Notes: generated from the sequence alone by a model not told the origin. A DNA stretch of 64,000 bases from G965276765 sp965276825 (GCA_965276825.1 OZ255630.1:1116001-1180000); one strand, 5' to 3'; counted from the stretch's first letter, positions 47,502 through 56,538 are shown. Numbers and translations are program-made.

Positions 47502-47507
47502 ACCCTA
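47502..47507 (-). promoter_or_regulatory. -10 hexamer TAGGGT of the recombinase gene
   Basis: On the minus strand TAGGGT is 7 nt before the GTG at 47494. Confidence 0.5.
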
Positions 47508-47608
47508 GCGCCATACCGGCTTCATCGGCAGTTATCGCCGGTCGACCACCTAGTCGAGGCGGCGCTGGGAGCCGATACGTCGCCGGCGCCGCGGGGCAGG
47601 ATGCCGGC

Positions 47609-48040
47609 GTGGTCGATCCCGCGGCGCCCGAGGCAGCCGTCAGCGGTCGGGACGATCCGCCCGACGACGACGTGCTGGCGCTGGCCGAGCGCCTGTTCGA
47701 CCTGGCCAGGACGGGCGCCACCGCCGAGCTGGGCGCGTACGTCGAGGCGGGTGCCCCGGTGAACCTGACCAACCACGCGGGCGACACCCTGCTCATGCTG
47801 GCCGCCTACCACGGGCATCCCGCGACGGTGACCCGCCTCCTCGATCTCGGCGCCGAGGTCGACCGGCCCAACGACCGCGGGCAGACACCGCTGGCGGGCG
47901 CGGTGTTCAGGGGCGAGGTCGACGTGGTCGGCGCCCTCGTGCGGGGTGGCGCCGACCCGGCGGCGGGATCGCCGTCTGCGCTGGCCACGGCCGAGGTCTT
48001 CGGCCGCACCGATCTGCTCGCCCTGCTCCGGGGGGCGTGA
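47609..48040 (+). CDS. Ankyrin-repeat protein
   Basis: 143 residues. About three ankyrin repeats are visible: TAELGAYVEAGAPVNLTNHA, GDTLLMLAAYHGHPATVTRL with LLDLGAEVDRPNDRG, and QTPLAGAVFRGEVDVVGALVRGGAD. This is a small protein-protein interaction module of cytoplasmic location. The GTG at 47609 is 6 nt after CAGGAT, a near match to the leaderless promoter pattern. Binding partner unknown. Confidence 0.85.
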   Translation: MVDPAAPEAAVSGRDDPPDDDVLALAERLFDLARTGATAELGAYVEAGAPVNLTNHAGDTLLMLAAYHGHPATVTRLLDLGAEVDRPNDRGQTPLAGAVFRGEVDVVGALVRGGADPAAGSPSALATAEVFGRTDLLALLRGA

Positions 48041-48098
48041 GCGGCAGACCCGCCCGTCGCGGTGACGCCCCAGAAGCTGGCGGCTCCTGAGCCTCAGC

Positions 48099-49229
48099 TC
48101 AACCACGCGCCGGTGGACCACCGGCCGGCAGCCGGGCGGCCATCACCAGCCCGTCGCGTCCCCATGCCTTGGCCCGGTAGAGGGCGGCGTCGGCGCGTGA
48201 CAGTGTCGCCTCCGGCGTGGTCCCGCGCTGGTGGACGCACAGGCCCACGCTGAAGGTGGTCACGGGTCGACGGTTGCGCCACGCCTGCAGGAGGCGCGCC
48301 GCGGCCGCCTCGCCGTGCTCACCGGCTCGGGGGAAGACGATCACGAACTCCTCCCCGCCCAGTCGGGCCACGTTGTCGCCGCCGCGGGTGGCCTCGGTGA
48401 GGAACGAGCCCAGCTCCTGGAGCAGCCGGTCACCCGAGGCGTGGCCGAGCCGGTCGTTGACCTCCTTGAAGTGGTCGAGGTCGACCATGGCCACGCAGTC
48501 GCCGGGAAGGAGCCGCTCGAGGAGCTCCCGACCCCAGCGGCGGTTGCCGAGCCCGGTCAGGTCGTCGGTCACGTTCTCGCGCGACAGCGCGGCGACGGTG
48601 GCGGTCTGCTCGGCGCGGGTCCGGCGCAGGCTCGTCGAGTGGCGCGCGACGCCTTCCGCGGCCACCACGCCGATGGCCACGGTGACCAGCGACAGCGACG
48701 CCGCGTCGAGCGCCGCCGCGTGGTGGCCGAGGCGGGCGACGAAGCCGGCGGCCCAGGTGAGCGGCGACACCTCGAGCGGCCCCCACGGGTCCAACCAGGT
48801 CCCGGCCCACACCACGACGAGGATGGCGACCAGGCCGCTCGTCCCCGATCCGTCGGCCCGCACGTAACCGGCGACGCCCTGGAGCACCAGCATGGCCAGC
48901 AGCCCGGTGATGCACGACTGGCGCAGGCGCGTGCGGTGGTCTCGCAGCAGGACGGAGGCGGCCCAGGCGATCTCCACGCCGGCGAAGACGAGCGCCGGTC
49001 CGACCCGAGCGCCGGTGCCGGGGAGCAGCGCCGACCCCACGGTGATGACTCCGAGGGCGAGGAGACCGATGGCGCCACGCCGGAGGCCCTCCGCGTGGAT
49101 GGCGTCGGGCGCGTCCCGTCCGGCCCACGCCGGCCGGGTCACGGCTCGCACCGCGCCCACCACCCTCTGCAGCACCGGTGGCAGCGACCTCACCTCTCCC
49201 GAGCGACTCTCGTGGGCTCCTGGCGTCAT
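48099..49229 (-). CDS. GGDEF-domain membrane protein (diguanylate cyclase)
   Basis: About 376 residues. Residues about 40-190 hold six or so hydrophobic segments of no named sensor family. The C-terminal GGDEF domain is full: DDLTGLGNRRWGRELLERLL, VAMVDLDHFKEVNDRLGHAS, GGDNVARLGGEEFVIVFPRA and SVGLCVHQRG. The active-site GGEEF is intact, so it should make cyclic di-GMP. No RxxD inhibitory site is clear. The start is uncertain: the ATG at 49229 overlaps a TACAAT box, so a later GTG may be used. Confidence 0.85.
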   Translation of the reverse strand: MTPGAHESRSGEVRSLPPVLQRVVGAVRAVTRPAWAGRDAPDAIHAEGLRRGAIGLLALGVITVGSALLPGTGARVGPALVFAGVEIAWAASVLLRDHRTRLRQSCITGLLAMLVLQGVAGYVRADGSGTSGLVAILVVVWAGTWLDPWGPLEVSPLTWAAGFVARLGHHAAALDAASLSLVTVAIGVVAAEGVARHSTSLRRTRAEQTATVAALSRENVTDDLTGLGNRRWGRELLERLLPGDCVAMVDLDHFKEVNDRLGHASGDRLLQELGSFLTEATRGGDNVARLGGEEFVIVFPRAGEHGEAAAARLLQAWRNRRPVTTFSVGLCVHQRGTTPEATLSRADAALYRAKAWGRDGLVMAARLPAGGPPARG

Positions 49230-49511
49230 TGTACGGTTCGGACGGCCCCCAACTGGTGGACGGTCCCGGTCCTCGGCGTTCTGCGGACGCTCGAGCGCGT
49301 GCAGGACCCCGACCCGGCGTTCTGCGGACGCTCGAGCGCGTAGAGGATGCCGACCCGGCGTTCTGCGGACGCTCGACACGAACTACCAACGTGCAGCGCC
49401 CGAAGAACCCGACCGATCCGCCTCCCGCGGCCCGATCCGCTTCCTGCGGGCCTCGCCCTCGCGCCGGCCTAGGCCTAGCGGACCCGCTGCCTAACGGACC
49501 CTCTTGCGGTC
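49230..49511. other. Intergenic region with a 41-bp tandem repeat
   Basis: About 280 bp between the end of rsgA and the start of the GGDEF gene, both on the minus strand. Apart from the repeat at 49274-49378 and a short duplicated GGCCTAGGCCTAGCGGACC-like stretch near 49470 I see no feature. Confidence 0.5.
49274..49378. repeat. 41-bp tandem repeat with TTCTGCGGACGC core
   Basis: Copies start at 49274, 49315 and 49356, each opening CGGCGTTCTGCGGACGCTCGA; the third is cut short. The core is like the TTCTGCGGTCG repeats at 4893-5134. Confidence 0.8.
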
Positions 49512-50663
49512 CTAGCGGTCGCGCTGCGCGGCTCGCTTCTTGCCGACCCGCCGGGTCTCGGTCGCCTTGGTCCGCTCGGTGCTCCGCCGCTCGGTCTCGA
49601 CGGCCTCGGCCCTGAGCCGCCCCCAGCGCTCCAGGCGGCCGGGATCGAGGCGCCCCTCGGCCAGCGCCTGACGCACCGCGCACCCCGGCTCGCTGCGATG
49701 CGAGCAGTCGGCGAAGCGGCACCCGGCGGCGACGTCGATGACGTCGGAGAACGCCGCGTCCACGCCACCGGAGTCGACCCAGAGCCCCACGGCGCGCAGG
49801 CCAGGCGTGTCGATGACCGCCGCGCCGGAGGGGGTCAGCTCCAGGTGCCGCCAGCTGGTGGTGTGGCGTCCCTTGCCGTCCCGATCGCGGACCTCGCCGA
49901 CGACCCCGACGTCACGCCCGACGACCGCGTTGAGCAGCGTCGACTTGCCCGTCCCCGACGCCCCGATCAGGGCGACGGTGGCACCGGCGACGAGCCGCTC
50001 CCCGAGCTCGGCCAGGCCGTCGCCGGTCCGCGCCGAGACCGCGACCACCGCGGCCCCGGGCACCGCCGCGGCGATCGCGTCGTGCGCTTCGAGGATCGTG
50101 GTGTCGTCGGCGCGGTCCGCCTTGGTCGCCACCACCACCGGCGTGGCGCCACTTTCCCATGCCAGCACGGCGGTGCGCTCGAGGCGCCCGGCGGAGATCG
50201 GTCGGTCGATCCCGATGACGAGCCAGATCTCGTCGAGGTTGGCCGCCAGGACCTGGGCGGACACGCCGTCGGCCCCCTGGCGGACCAGCGCCGTCCTGCG
50301 GGGCAGCCCGGCGGCGACCTCAGCCTCCCCTCCGTGGCGGTCCGCGGCCTGGACGACCACCCAGTCACCGGTGCAGACCGGCCGGTCCGCGATCACCCGC
50401 CACGGGCCGTCGGCGGTGAGGACCTCGGCGCCGCCGCGCTCGGCTCTGGTCACCCGGCCGCAATGCCGGCCCGGCTGCTCGCCGCGCAGCACCTCGAGGG
50501 CTCGCCCATCGGGGCTGTGGGAGAGGTGGAGGGCGAACAGCGCCGCCCCCTCTGCAGGGCCGGAGCGGAGACACCCCGGGCCGTCGTCTCCGGTTGGATC
50601 CTCGGTCGACGACGTCTGCGGCCGACCGGCGGCCACGTCGTTCGCCTCAGGTCCCTCAGCCAC
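49512..50663 (-). CDS. rsgA: Ribosome small-subunit GTPase RsgA
   Basis: A circularly permuted GTPase that checks 30S subunit maturation. 383 residues: an OB-like N-terminal domain, then G4 VVVATKADRAD before G1 GASGTGKSTLLNAVVG and G3 DTPGLR, in the permuted order, and a C-terminal zinc site GCRFADCSHRSEPGCAV. The N-terminus has an extra stretch of about 35 residues rich in Asp/Gly/Pro. A 37-residue basic protein is encoded directly upstream. Confidence 0.93.
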   Translation of the reverse strand: MAEGPEANDVAAGRPQTSSTEDPTGDDGPGCLRSGPAEGAALFALHLSHSPDGRALEVLRGEQPGRHCGRVTRAERGGAEVLTADGPWRVIADRPVCTGDWVVVQAADRHGGEAEVAAGLPRRTALVRQGADGVSAQVLAANLDEIWLVIGIDRPISAGRLERTAVLAWESGATPVVVATKADRADDTTILEAHDAIAAAVPGAAVVAVSARTGDGLAELGERLVAGATVALIGASGTGKSTLLNAVVGRDVGVVGEVRDRDGKGRHTTSWRHLELTPSGAAVIDTPGLRAVGLWVDSGGVDAAFSDVIDVAAGCRFADCSHRSEPGCAVRQALAEGRLDPGRLERWGRLRAEAVETERRSTERTKATETRRVGKKRAAQRDR

Positions 50664-50672
50664 GGTGGTGGG

Positions 50673-50786
50673 TCAGGCGGTGCGTCGGGCCTCGGATCTG
50701 GCGGTGCGCGCCCTCGCCTGGCGCGCCTTCTTGGCGCGGATGCGATCGTGCTTCCAACGGACGGTCGAGCGGGATCCACGGGCCAT
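50673..50786 (-). CDS. Small very basic protein upstream of rsgA
   Basis: 37 residues starting MARGSRSTVRWKHDRIRAKK, followed by ARQARARTARSEARRTA, with about 14 Arg/Lys. It resembles the short basic ribosome-associated (AURKAIP1/COX24-like) proteins of actinobacteria in size and charge, but I cannot fix the family. The gene ends 9 bp before the rsgA start, so the two are co-transcribed; a ribosomal role for both is a reasonable inference. A TAGCGT box (minus strand, near 50797-50802) lies 10 nt before the ATG. Confidence 0.55.
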   Translation of the reverse strand: MARGSRSTVRWKHDRIRAKKARQARARTARSEARRTA

Positions 50787-50999
50787 GAGGTCATGAACGC
50801 TAGCGGGTGGGACGCCCGCCGGGCCGGGGGGCACCTCACGGCCGGAGCCCGGGCCCGCGGCTTGGCGTTCCTGCAGTGTTCACCCGGCGCTGACCTGGGC
50901 GACACCGGGGGGAAAGATCGATCGGCTGGACTCTCACCATCCGTTGGCCCGACGCCAACTCATCACCAGCTCTGCCCACCACCAGCTCTGCCCACGACC
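50787..50999. other. Divergent spacer before the phosphatase gene
   Basis: About 210 bp. It has no gene. Two copies of ACCAGCTCTGCCCAC, 16 bp apart (50965 and 50981), end just before the ATG at 51000. Confidence 0.4.
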
Positions 51000-51803
51000 A
51001 TGCCCGTCGCACCGCTTCCCGACCCCGATGCACCCGAGGGGGCGGTCAACTTCCGTGACCTCGGGGGCTGGCCTACCGAGGACGGGGGGCGGGTCAGGAC
51101 CGGGCTGATCTACCGGAGCGGGGAGCTCGAGGGGCTGTCCGCGACGGGTTGGGCGCAGCTCGCGGCGCTGGGGGTGGGCGAGGTGTGGGACCTGCGCGCC
51201 GGTCGCGAGCCGCGACCCGGATCGCCCGGCGCGGCGGCCGCCGGCCTCGCCGTCCATCGGGTGCCGATGTGGGACACCGGCGAGCCCGGCACCACGTTGT
51301 CGGACCGGGTGGTGGACGGGGAGGACGCCGGTCCCGGCGTGGTTGCCGATTACGGCCGGGCCAAGGTGGCCAGCTACGTGCGGATGGTCGACGCCTTCGC
51401 GCCCTGCCTCGGCGCGGTGGCCGCTGGCCTCGGTCGTGCCGGCGAGGTGCCCTCGTTGTTCCACTGCGCGGCCGGCAAGGACCGTACCGGCCTGGTGGCC
51501 GCGGTCGTCCTCAGAGCGGTCGGCGCCGGCGAGGACGTGGTGATGGAGGACTACCTCCTGTCGCGCGCTCGCCTTCCCTCCTCCCGCGTCGAGCGCTACC
51601 TGCCCCGGGTCCGGGCGCTCGGCGGCGACGAGGCCGAGTTCGCACGGGTGCACGCCGCCCACCCGCCGGCCCTGGCCGCCGCGCTGCGCCACATCGAGGA
51701 TCGATGGGGATCGGTCGACGGCTACCTGACCGGGCCGGCCGGCCTCGACGCCGGCACCATCGCCACCCTGAGAGAGGTCCTGGTGGAGCGGGCCCCTTCC
51801 TGA
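51000..51803 (+). CDS. Tyrosine/lipid phosphatase (PtpB/SiaP-like, Y_phosphatase3)
   Basis: 267 residues. The N-terminal NFRDLGGWPTEDGGRVRTGL and IYRSGELEGLS and the P-loop HCAAGKDRTGLVAAV (Cys nucleophile, Lys, Asp and Arg of the CX3KDR signature) define this family, which in M. tuberculosis includes the secreted PtpB acting on phosphotyrosine and phosphoinositides. No secretion signal is present here. It stands alone, divergent from the rsgA transcript. Confidence 0.87.
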   Translation: MPVAPLPDPDAPEGAVNFRDLGGWPTEDGGRVRTGLIYRSGELEGLSATGWAQLAALGVGEVWDLRAGREPRPGSPGAAAAGLAVHRVPMWDTGEPGTTLSDRVVDGEDAGPGVVADYGRAKVASYVRMVDAFAPCLGAVAAGLGRAGEVPSLFHCAAGKDRTGLVAAVVLRAVGAGEDVVMEDYLLSRARLPSSRVERYLPRVRALGGDEAEFARVHAAHPPALAAALRHIEDRWGSVDGYLTGPAGLDAGTIATLREVLVERAPS

Positions 51804-51850
51804 GCACGGGGACGGGGGCCGTTCCAGGCGGCGGGCGCTCCCCGAGCCGG

Positions 51851-52825
51851 TCAGCGGCCGGCGCCAGCGGCAACCAGGACGACCGCCGCGGCGACGACTG
51901 CGGCCAGGCCGGCTGCCGCCGCCACGTCACCTCGACCGGCGCGGTGGACCTTGAAGGTGGTGGGCGTGGCCACCACGCCGAACGCCCGGGCGTCGGCGAC
52001 CATGGCGAGGGTGCTGGTCGAGCGCAGCGCGCCGACCAGCAGCGGGACGGTCACCGAGGGCACGGCGATCGCCACCCGGGCAAGAAAGCCCGGGATTTGC
52101 CACGGTCTCGTCCACGAGGGTCGGGCCAGGTCGAGGCCGCGCACCTCGACGGCCCGCAGCAACACGCTGAGCCGGTTGAACAGGTCGGGGAGGAATCGGA
52201 GGGCGACGGAGAGGGCCAGGCCGGCCTTGGCCGGCAGGTGGAAGCGTCGGAAGGCCCAGACCATGTCCGAGGGACTGGTCGTCACGACGAGCAGCAGCGA
52301 CGCCGAAACGGATACCAGGAGGCGCCCCGACTGCTGCGCGCCGTACACCAGCCCCGCCACCGACGCGCCGGCGGTCCCGAGCCAGGTGATGGTCCCCGGG
52401 AAGGCGAAGTCCACGATCGGCGAGCCGCTCGCGCTGACGTTCGGGTGGAACAGGGCCTGGGACCAGATAACCGCCACGGTCGGAGACAGGGCCAGGGTGA
52501 GCAGCGTGCGCACGCGCGCCGGTGAGGGCCGCAGCAGGACCCACGGAACGACCGTGATCCCGACCAGGGCGAACACCGCCTGCCAGTCCAGGAACACGCT
52601 GGTCGTCGACATCACGAACGGGTAGACGAGCTTGATCCGCGGGTCGATCCGATGCAGGGGACCGTCGGACACCTCGTAGGCGAAGACGCTGCGCAGGCCG
52701 CCGAGGCCGACCAGTTTCACGAAGACCGCAGGCAGCACCACCGGCACCACGAACACGGCCAGGTAGGCGAGCAGCGTCCGTCCGGCGAGGGTGCGCAGCA
52801 ACAGGTGGCTCACGAGGTCGCTCAC
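51851..52825 (-). CDS. ECF transporter T component (EcfT/YkoC-like)
   Basis: 324 residues with about six hydrophobic segments. The cytoplasmic coupling motif ADARAFG (Ala-Arg-Ala type) that locks on to the ATPases is near residue 280, with an earlier one in RAVEVRGLD. It overlaps the ATPase gene stop. Unlike many EcfT proteins it has an N-terminal extension of about 55 residues with an extra hydrophobic segment. Confidence 0.88.
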   Translation of the reverse strand: MSDLVSHLLLRTLAGRTLLAYLAVFVVPVVLPAVFVKLVGLGGLRSVFAYEVSDGPLHRIDPRIKLVYPFVMSTTSVFLDWQAVFALVGITVVPWVLLRPSPARVRTLLTLALSPTVAVIWSQALFHPNVSASGSPIVDFAFPGTITWLGTAGASVAGLVYGAQQSGRLLVSVSASLLLVVTTSPSDMVWAFRRFHLPAKAGLALSVALRFLPDLFNRLSVLLRAVEVRGLDLARPSWTRPWQIPGFLARVAIAVPSVTVPLLVGALRSTSTLAMVADARAFGVVATPTTFKVHRAGRGDVAAAAGLAAVVAAAVVLVAAGAGR

Positions 52826-54606
52826 CGAGTCCCGACCGCGGCCGTGGGGCCCACGCCCAGCCGCCCGAGCAGCTCGTCGACGCTGAGGCTGACCCGGTCG
52901 GAGCGCGGCACCAGTCCCCGGTGGATCTCCGCCGCTGGGGGGGCCACCAGATGGGCGGCGTCGAGGACCTCGGGGCGGGCGAAGACCGCGGACGGCGGCC
53001 CGTCGGCGACCACCCGGCCCTCGCAGAGCACCGCCAGACGGGTGGCGTGGCGGGCCACGATGCGCATGTCGTGGGTGACCATCAGGTAGGTGAGCCCCGC
53101 CTCGGCCCGGAGGCGCTCCAGGAAGCCGAGGACGGCCCGGGCATGGCCCTCGTCCTGGCCGGTGGTCGGCTCGTCGAGGATGAGGGTCGGGGGGGAAGCG
53201 ACCAGCAGCGCGGCGATGGCCAACCGTTGCCGTTGGCCGGCGGAGAGGGTGAACGGGTCGTCGCCGCGACGGTCGTCCAGGCCGACGAGGGTCAGCAGCT
53301 CGTCGACCCGGGCTCGCTCGGCGGCGGTCACCTGGCCCCGTCGGGTGCGCCTGTGGCGGAGGGCGAAGCCGACCTCCCGGGCCACGGTGGAGGTGAACAG
53401 CATCGTGTCCGCGGCCTGGAACAGGTAGCCGACGTCCCGCGCCTGGCGGGACACGGACCCGACCCTGACGGGGCGGCCGCTGACGGAGACCGATCCCCCG
53501 GTCGGCGCCTGGAAGCCCATGGCCAGCTCCAGCAGGGAGGTCTTCCCCGACCCGTTGGGGCCGGCCAGGGCGAGCCAGTCACCGGCCCGCACGTCGAGGT
53601 CGACGCCGTCGAGGACCCGCCGATGGTCGTAGGCGAGGGAGACCCGCTGCCACCCGACCACCGATCGGCCTGCGCCGGCGGGGCGGCCGGTGGCCGCCTC
53701 CCCGCCTCCCGGTCCGCAGCCGTCCCCGACCGGCCGCGGACCGGGGGGAGGATCGGCCAGGCGACGGGCCCACGGCGTGTCGGCCAGGGCGGTGACGACC
53801 TCGCCGGACGACAGCGGCACCCGCCCGGCGAAGGGCTCGGGGATGGCGTGGGCGACCTGGACGACCTCGGGCACGGCGACGCCCAGGTCCCGCCAGGGTG
53901 CCACCCGGTCGAACGCGGCCGCCGTCGGGCGGTCGAGCACGACCCGGCCGCGGTCGAGCAGCACGACCCGGTCGACCCAGGGGACGACCTCGTCGATGCG
54001 GTGCTCGACGAGCACGACGGTCGTACCTCGCTGGCGGTTGAGACGGCGCAGCACACCGAGCACCTCCTGCGTCCCGGCCGGGTCGAGATCGGAGCAGGGC
54101 TCGTCGAGGACGAGCACGTCGGGAGACATGGCCAGGGTGGCGGCGATGGCCAGGCGCTGCTTCTCCCCGCCCGAGAGCGACGCGGTCGTCGCCCTGGACC
54201 GCCCGGCGATGCCCGTGGCCCCCATGCACTCCTCGACTCGGCGGCCGATCTCCGCCCGCTCGAGACCGAGGTTCTCCGGCCCGAAGGCCACCTCGGCCTC
54301 GACGCTCGGGCAGACCAGCTGGCTGGAGGGATCCTGGAAGACCATGCCGATGCGCTGGGCCACTTGGTGGGGCTCGAGCCCGGTGAGCGTCTCCCCCCGG
54401 AAGCGGACCTCGCCCGCCACGCGCCCTCGGATCCGGTTCGGGATCAACCCGGCCAACGCCAGCGCCAGCGTCGACTTCCCGCAGCCCGAGGGCCCCGCCA
54501 CCAGCACCACCTCGCCCGCACCGATGGCCAGCGAGACGCCGTCGAGGGCCGACGATGCGGAGCCCGGGTAGCGAAAGCGCAGGTCGTCGACGACCAGCTC
54601 CGTCAC
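52822..54606 (-). CDS. ECF transporter ATPase, two ABC domains in one chain (YkoD-like)
   Basis: 594 residues. The first domain has Walker A GPSGCGKSTLALALAG, Q-loop MVFQDPSSQLVC, signature LSGGEKQRLAIA, Walker B VLVLDEPCSDLD. The second, from about residue 315, has GPNGSGKTSLLELAMG, YLFQAADTMLFT, LSAGQRQRLAIAALL and TLILDEPTTGQD. The Gln-Asp and FQ-type Q-loops are characteristic of EcfA. A double ATPase is normal for the YkoEDC branch. The GTG at 54606 directly abuts the preceding TAG stop. Confidence 0.92.
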   Translation of the reverse strand: MTELVVDDLRFRYPGSASSALDGVSLAIGAGEVVLVAGPSGCGKSTLALALAGLIPNRIRGRVAGEVRFRGETLTGLEPHQVAQRIGMVFQDPSSQLVCPSVEAEVAFGPENLGLERAEIGRRVEECMGATGIAGRSRATTASLSGGEKQRLAIAATLAMSPDVLVLDEPCSDLDPAGTQEVLGVLRRLNRQRGTTVVLVEHRIDEVVPWVDRVVLLDRGRVVLDRPTAAAFDRVAPWRDLGVAVPEVVQVAHAIPEPFAGRVPLSSGEVVTALADTPWARRLADPPPGPRPVGDGCGPGGGEAATGRPAGAGRSVVGWQRVSLAYDHRRVLDGVDLDVRAGDWLALAGPNGSGKTSLLELAMGFQAPTGGSVSVSGRPVRVGSVSRQARDVGYLFQAADTMLFTSTVAREVGFALRHRRTRRGQVTAAERARVDELLTLVGLDDRRGDDPFTLSAGQRQRLAIAALLVASPPTLILDEPTTGQDEGHARAVLGFLERLRAEAGLTYLMVTHDMRIVARHATRLAVLCEGRVVADGPPSAVFARPEVLDAAHLVAPPAAEIHRGLVPRSDRVSLSVDELLGRLGVGPTAAVGTR

Positions 54607-54888
54607 CTACGGCCTGGCGAGCGACATCGCCCGGCGGGTGAGCGCGCCGAGCAGCACCGTGGTGACGGCGAGCAGCCCGGCGGCGACGAACACCGTCGCC
54701 GCGTCGGAGAGGTGGAAGTTGTTGAACGTTCCCGACTGGTAGTTGCTGAACTGCATGTAGCAGGCGTCGGCCAGCACCAGGACGAAGAGCACCGCGCTGA
54801 CCGCAGTGAGGCGACGGAGGCCGACGACCCGCTCGGCCGCCGGGCTCCGGGACGCGCCGGTCGCCTCGGGACGGGTCGGTGCGCTCAC
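54607..54888 (-). CDS. Small two-helix membrane protein inside the ECF operon
   Basis: 93 residues, starting with a GTG that overlaps the S-component stop (GTGA at 54885-54888) and ending flush with the ATPase start. It has two hydrophobic segments (LTAVSAVLFVLVLADACYM and ATVFVAAGLLAVTTVLLG) linked by QFSNYQSGTFNNFHLSDA. I do not recognise a family. Its place between S component and ATPase, with coupled starts on both sides, implies that it is part of the transporter. Confidence 0.65.
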   Translation of the reverse strand: MSAPTRPEATGASRSPAAERVVGLRRLTAVSAVLFVLVLADACYMQFSNYQSGTFNNFHLSDAATVFVAAGLLAVTTVLLGALTRRAMSLARP

Positions 54889-55706
54889 CGGGACGCTCCG
54901 CCCGTCGCCACCGCACCGGGTCGTCGAGCGGTGAGGTCGATGGCGTCCGGCTCGTCTGCGATGCCAGCGCTCGGATCGACGGTGCGAGCGACGCGGAGGG
55001 CCAGTGGGGAGGTGATCCCCGCCTCCAGGCTGTTGCCGACCACGTTGAAGGCGGAGTACAGGAGGATGTAGGCCCCGGTCTCGGTCGTCCCGTTGAGGAG
55101 GGGGGTGATGACCGAGGCCTGAGCAGCGGTGGCCGGGAAGGCTCGGAGGGCACCCATGGCCAACCCGTCCGCGACGGCACGCCAGCCACTTCGCTCGTAC
55201 ACGCGCCCGCGGCGGGCGAGGAGATAGAGGTCGATGAACACGCCCTGCAGGAGACCATAAGGCCAGAAAAGGGGGCTCGACTCCGAGCCTCCATAGAGCA
55301 GTTGCATGAGCAGGAAGTTGAGGAACACCAGCGCGGTCGCCGCGCCCGGCTTTCGCACGATGGCGATGCCGGTCATCAACAGGAACATGTAGGGGAGGTC
55401 GTTGATGGCGAAGGCATGGGCGAAGGGGATGGCCTGGATCAGCGGGGTGATGAACTGGTCGCCGATCAGGTTGTCGTACACCTCGAGCAGCACCCCGAGG
55501 ATGGCGATGACCATGATGTCCTGGGTCGTCCACCGGCTCGTGCGCCCCGATAGCCCGCTGCGACGGTGGTGCCGGAACACCAACCCGACCACGGCGAGGC
55601 ACACCGCGACGATAGCCAGGTAGACGACCAGATTGGCCGTGAAGGGGAGCTTGAATGGGGTCGAGCCCGTCCATGATTTCGGGAACAGGCCTGCGCGCAG
55701 TGGCAC
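54885..55706 (-). CDS. ECF transporter S component (YkoE-like)
   Basis: 273 residues with six or so hydrophobic segments. TTQDIMVIAILGVLLEVY, AIVRKPGAATALVFLNFLLM and YGLLQGVFIDLYLLARRGR recall the YkoE family, thought to take up thiamine or its pyrimidine part. The match is partial, so the substrate is open. A TAGCGT box near 55760 (minus strand) would give a leader of about 45 nt, too short for a TPP riboswitch. Confidence 0.75.
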   Translation of the reverse strand: MPLRAGLFPKSWTGSTPFKLPFTANLVVYLAIVAVCLAVVGLVFRHHRRSGLSGRTSRWTTQDIMVIAILGVLLEVYDNLIGDQFITPLIQAIPFAHAFAINDLPYMFLLMTGIAIVRKPGAATALVFLNFLLMQLLYGGSESSPLFWPYGLLQGVFIDLYLLARRGRVYERSGWRAVADGLAMGALRAFPATAAQASVITPLLNGTTETGAYILLYSAFNVVGNSLEAGITSPLALRVARTVDPSAGIADEPDAIDLTARRPGAVATGGASR

Positions 55707-55851
55707 CGATCACCTCGCTGTCGTTGTCTGCCATCACCGCTGTGACGATTTGACGCTAACGAGAGAGATTGGCCTCCGGAGAACGTCGGGGTGAACACTT
55801 CGTGACCCTTCGGCGACGACCGGGAGCGGTCGGGTCAGGGCGCAGGCGGGC
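55707..55851. promoter_or_regulatory. Promoter region of the ECF operon
   Basis: On the minus strand TTAGCGTC near 55757-55764 is the only good -10. The sequence is AT-richer than most of the window (GATTTGACGCTAACGAGAGA on the plus strand). No riboswitch fold is evident. Confidence 0.4.
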
Positions 55852-56538
55852 TCAGGTGGAGGCGCCGATGAAGTCGAGCGCCGCGTCGATGAAGCCGAAG
55901 TCCTTGGGTGTGGCGAAGTGGTCCACGCCGCGCAGCGTGACCAGCCTGGCGTCGGGGAGGGCGTCGAGCAGGGGCTCGGCGGGCCCGGCGGTGTCGCGGT
56001 CGCCGAGCACGACGAGGACGGGCCGGTCGATGGCGCCGAGGTCGGTGGCCCTCAGCGGCTCGGCCGGGCGGCGCAGGCAGGCGGCCAGCGCGACGGGGTC
56101 GTTGCCCTCCGACTGGGCGAAGCGGGCGAAGGCGCCGGCTGAAGGCGGGTCCCCCTCGACCGCCTCCCCTCGCTCGACGGCCATGGCGATCGGCTCCGGG
56201 TCGCCGTCACGGAACAGGTTGGCGCCGACACCGGCGATCACGAGGTGGTCGAAGCGCCCGGGGTCGGCCGCCGCCACGCCGAGGAGCACCGCCGCGCCGA
56301 GCGAGAAGCCGATGGCGTCGACCGGGCCGTCCGACGGCAGCGCGGCGCGCACGCTGGCCCCGAGGTCGGCGTAGGCGGCGGGATCGTGGGGCTTGGGTGA
56401 GCCGCCGTGGCCGAGCAGGTCGACGGCGATCACCTCCCGGCCCGCGTCGGCGAGCAGGTCGGCCCAGCCGGGCTCGCGCCAGTTGCGCTCGAACGACGAG
56501 GCGAAGCCGTGGACCAGCAGGACCGGGCGCGCCGTCAC
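55852..56538 (-). CDS. Alpha/beta hydrolase
   Basis: 228 residues with the alpha/beta hydrolase fold. PVLLVHGFASSFERNW gives the oxyanion-hole HGF, AIGFSLGAAVLLG the nucleophile elbow (Ser), LVVLGDRDTAGP the acid and GVDHFATP the catalytic His. Substrate not predictable. The frame is open far upstream on the minus strand because of composition; GTG 56538 is chosen since a TACCGT hexamer (56546-56551) lies 7 nt before it and the fold starts at once. Confidence 0.88.
   Translation of the reverse strand: MTARPVLLVHGFASSFERNWREPGWADLLADAGREVIAVDLLGHGGSPKPHDPAAYADLGASVRAALPSDGPVDAIGFSLGAAVLLGVAAADPGRFDHLVIAGVGANLFRDGDPEPIAMAVERGEAVEGDPPSAGAFARFAQSEGNDPVALAACLRRPAEPLRATDLGAIDRPVLVVLGDRDTAGPAEPLLDALPDARLVTLRGVDHFATPKDFGFIDAALDFIGAST

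Noticed and set aside
49274..49378. Possible CRISPR array
   Set aside because: Three copies with a 41-bp period and no unique spacers; neighbouring copies are continuous tandem repeats, and there are no cas genes.
55707..55851. TPP riboswitch before the YkoE-like gene
   Set aside because: The likely leader is about 45 nt, and I see no CUGAGA-type thi-box core.
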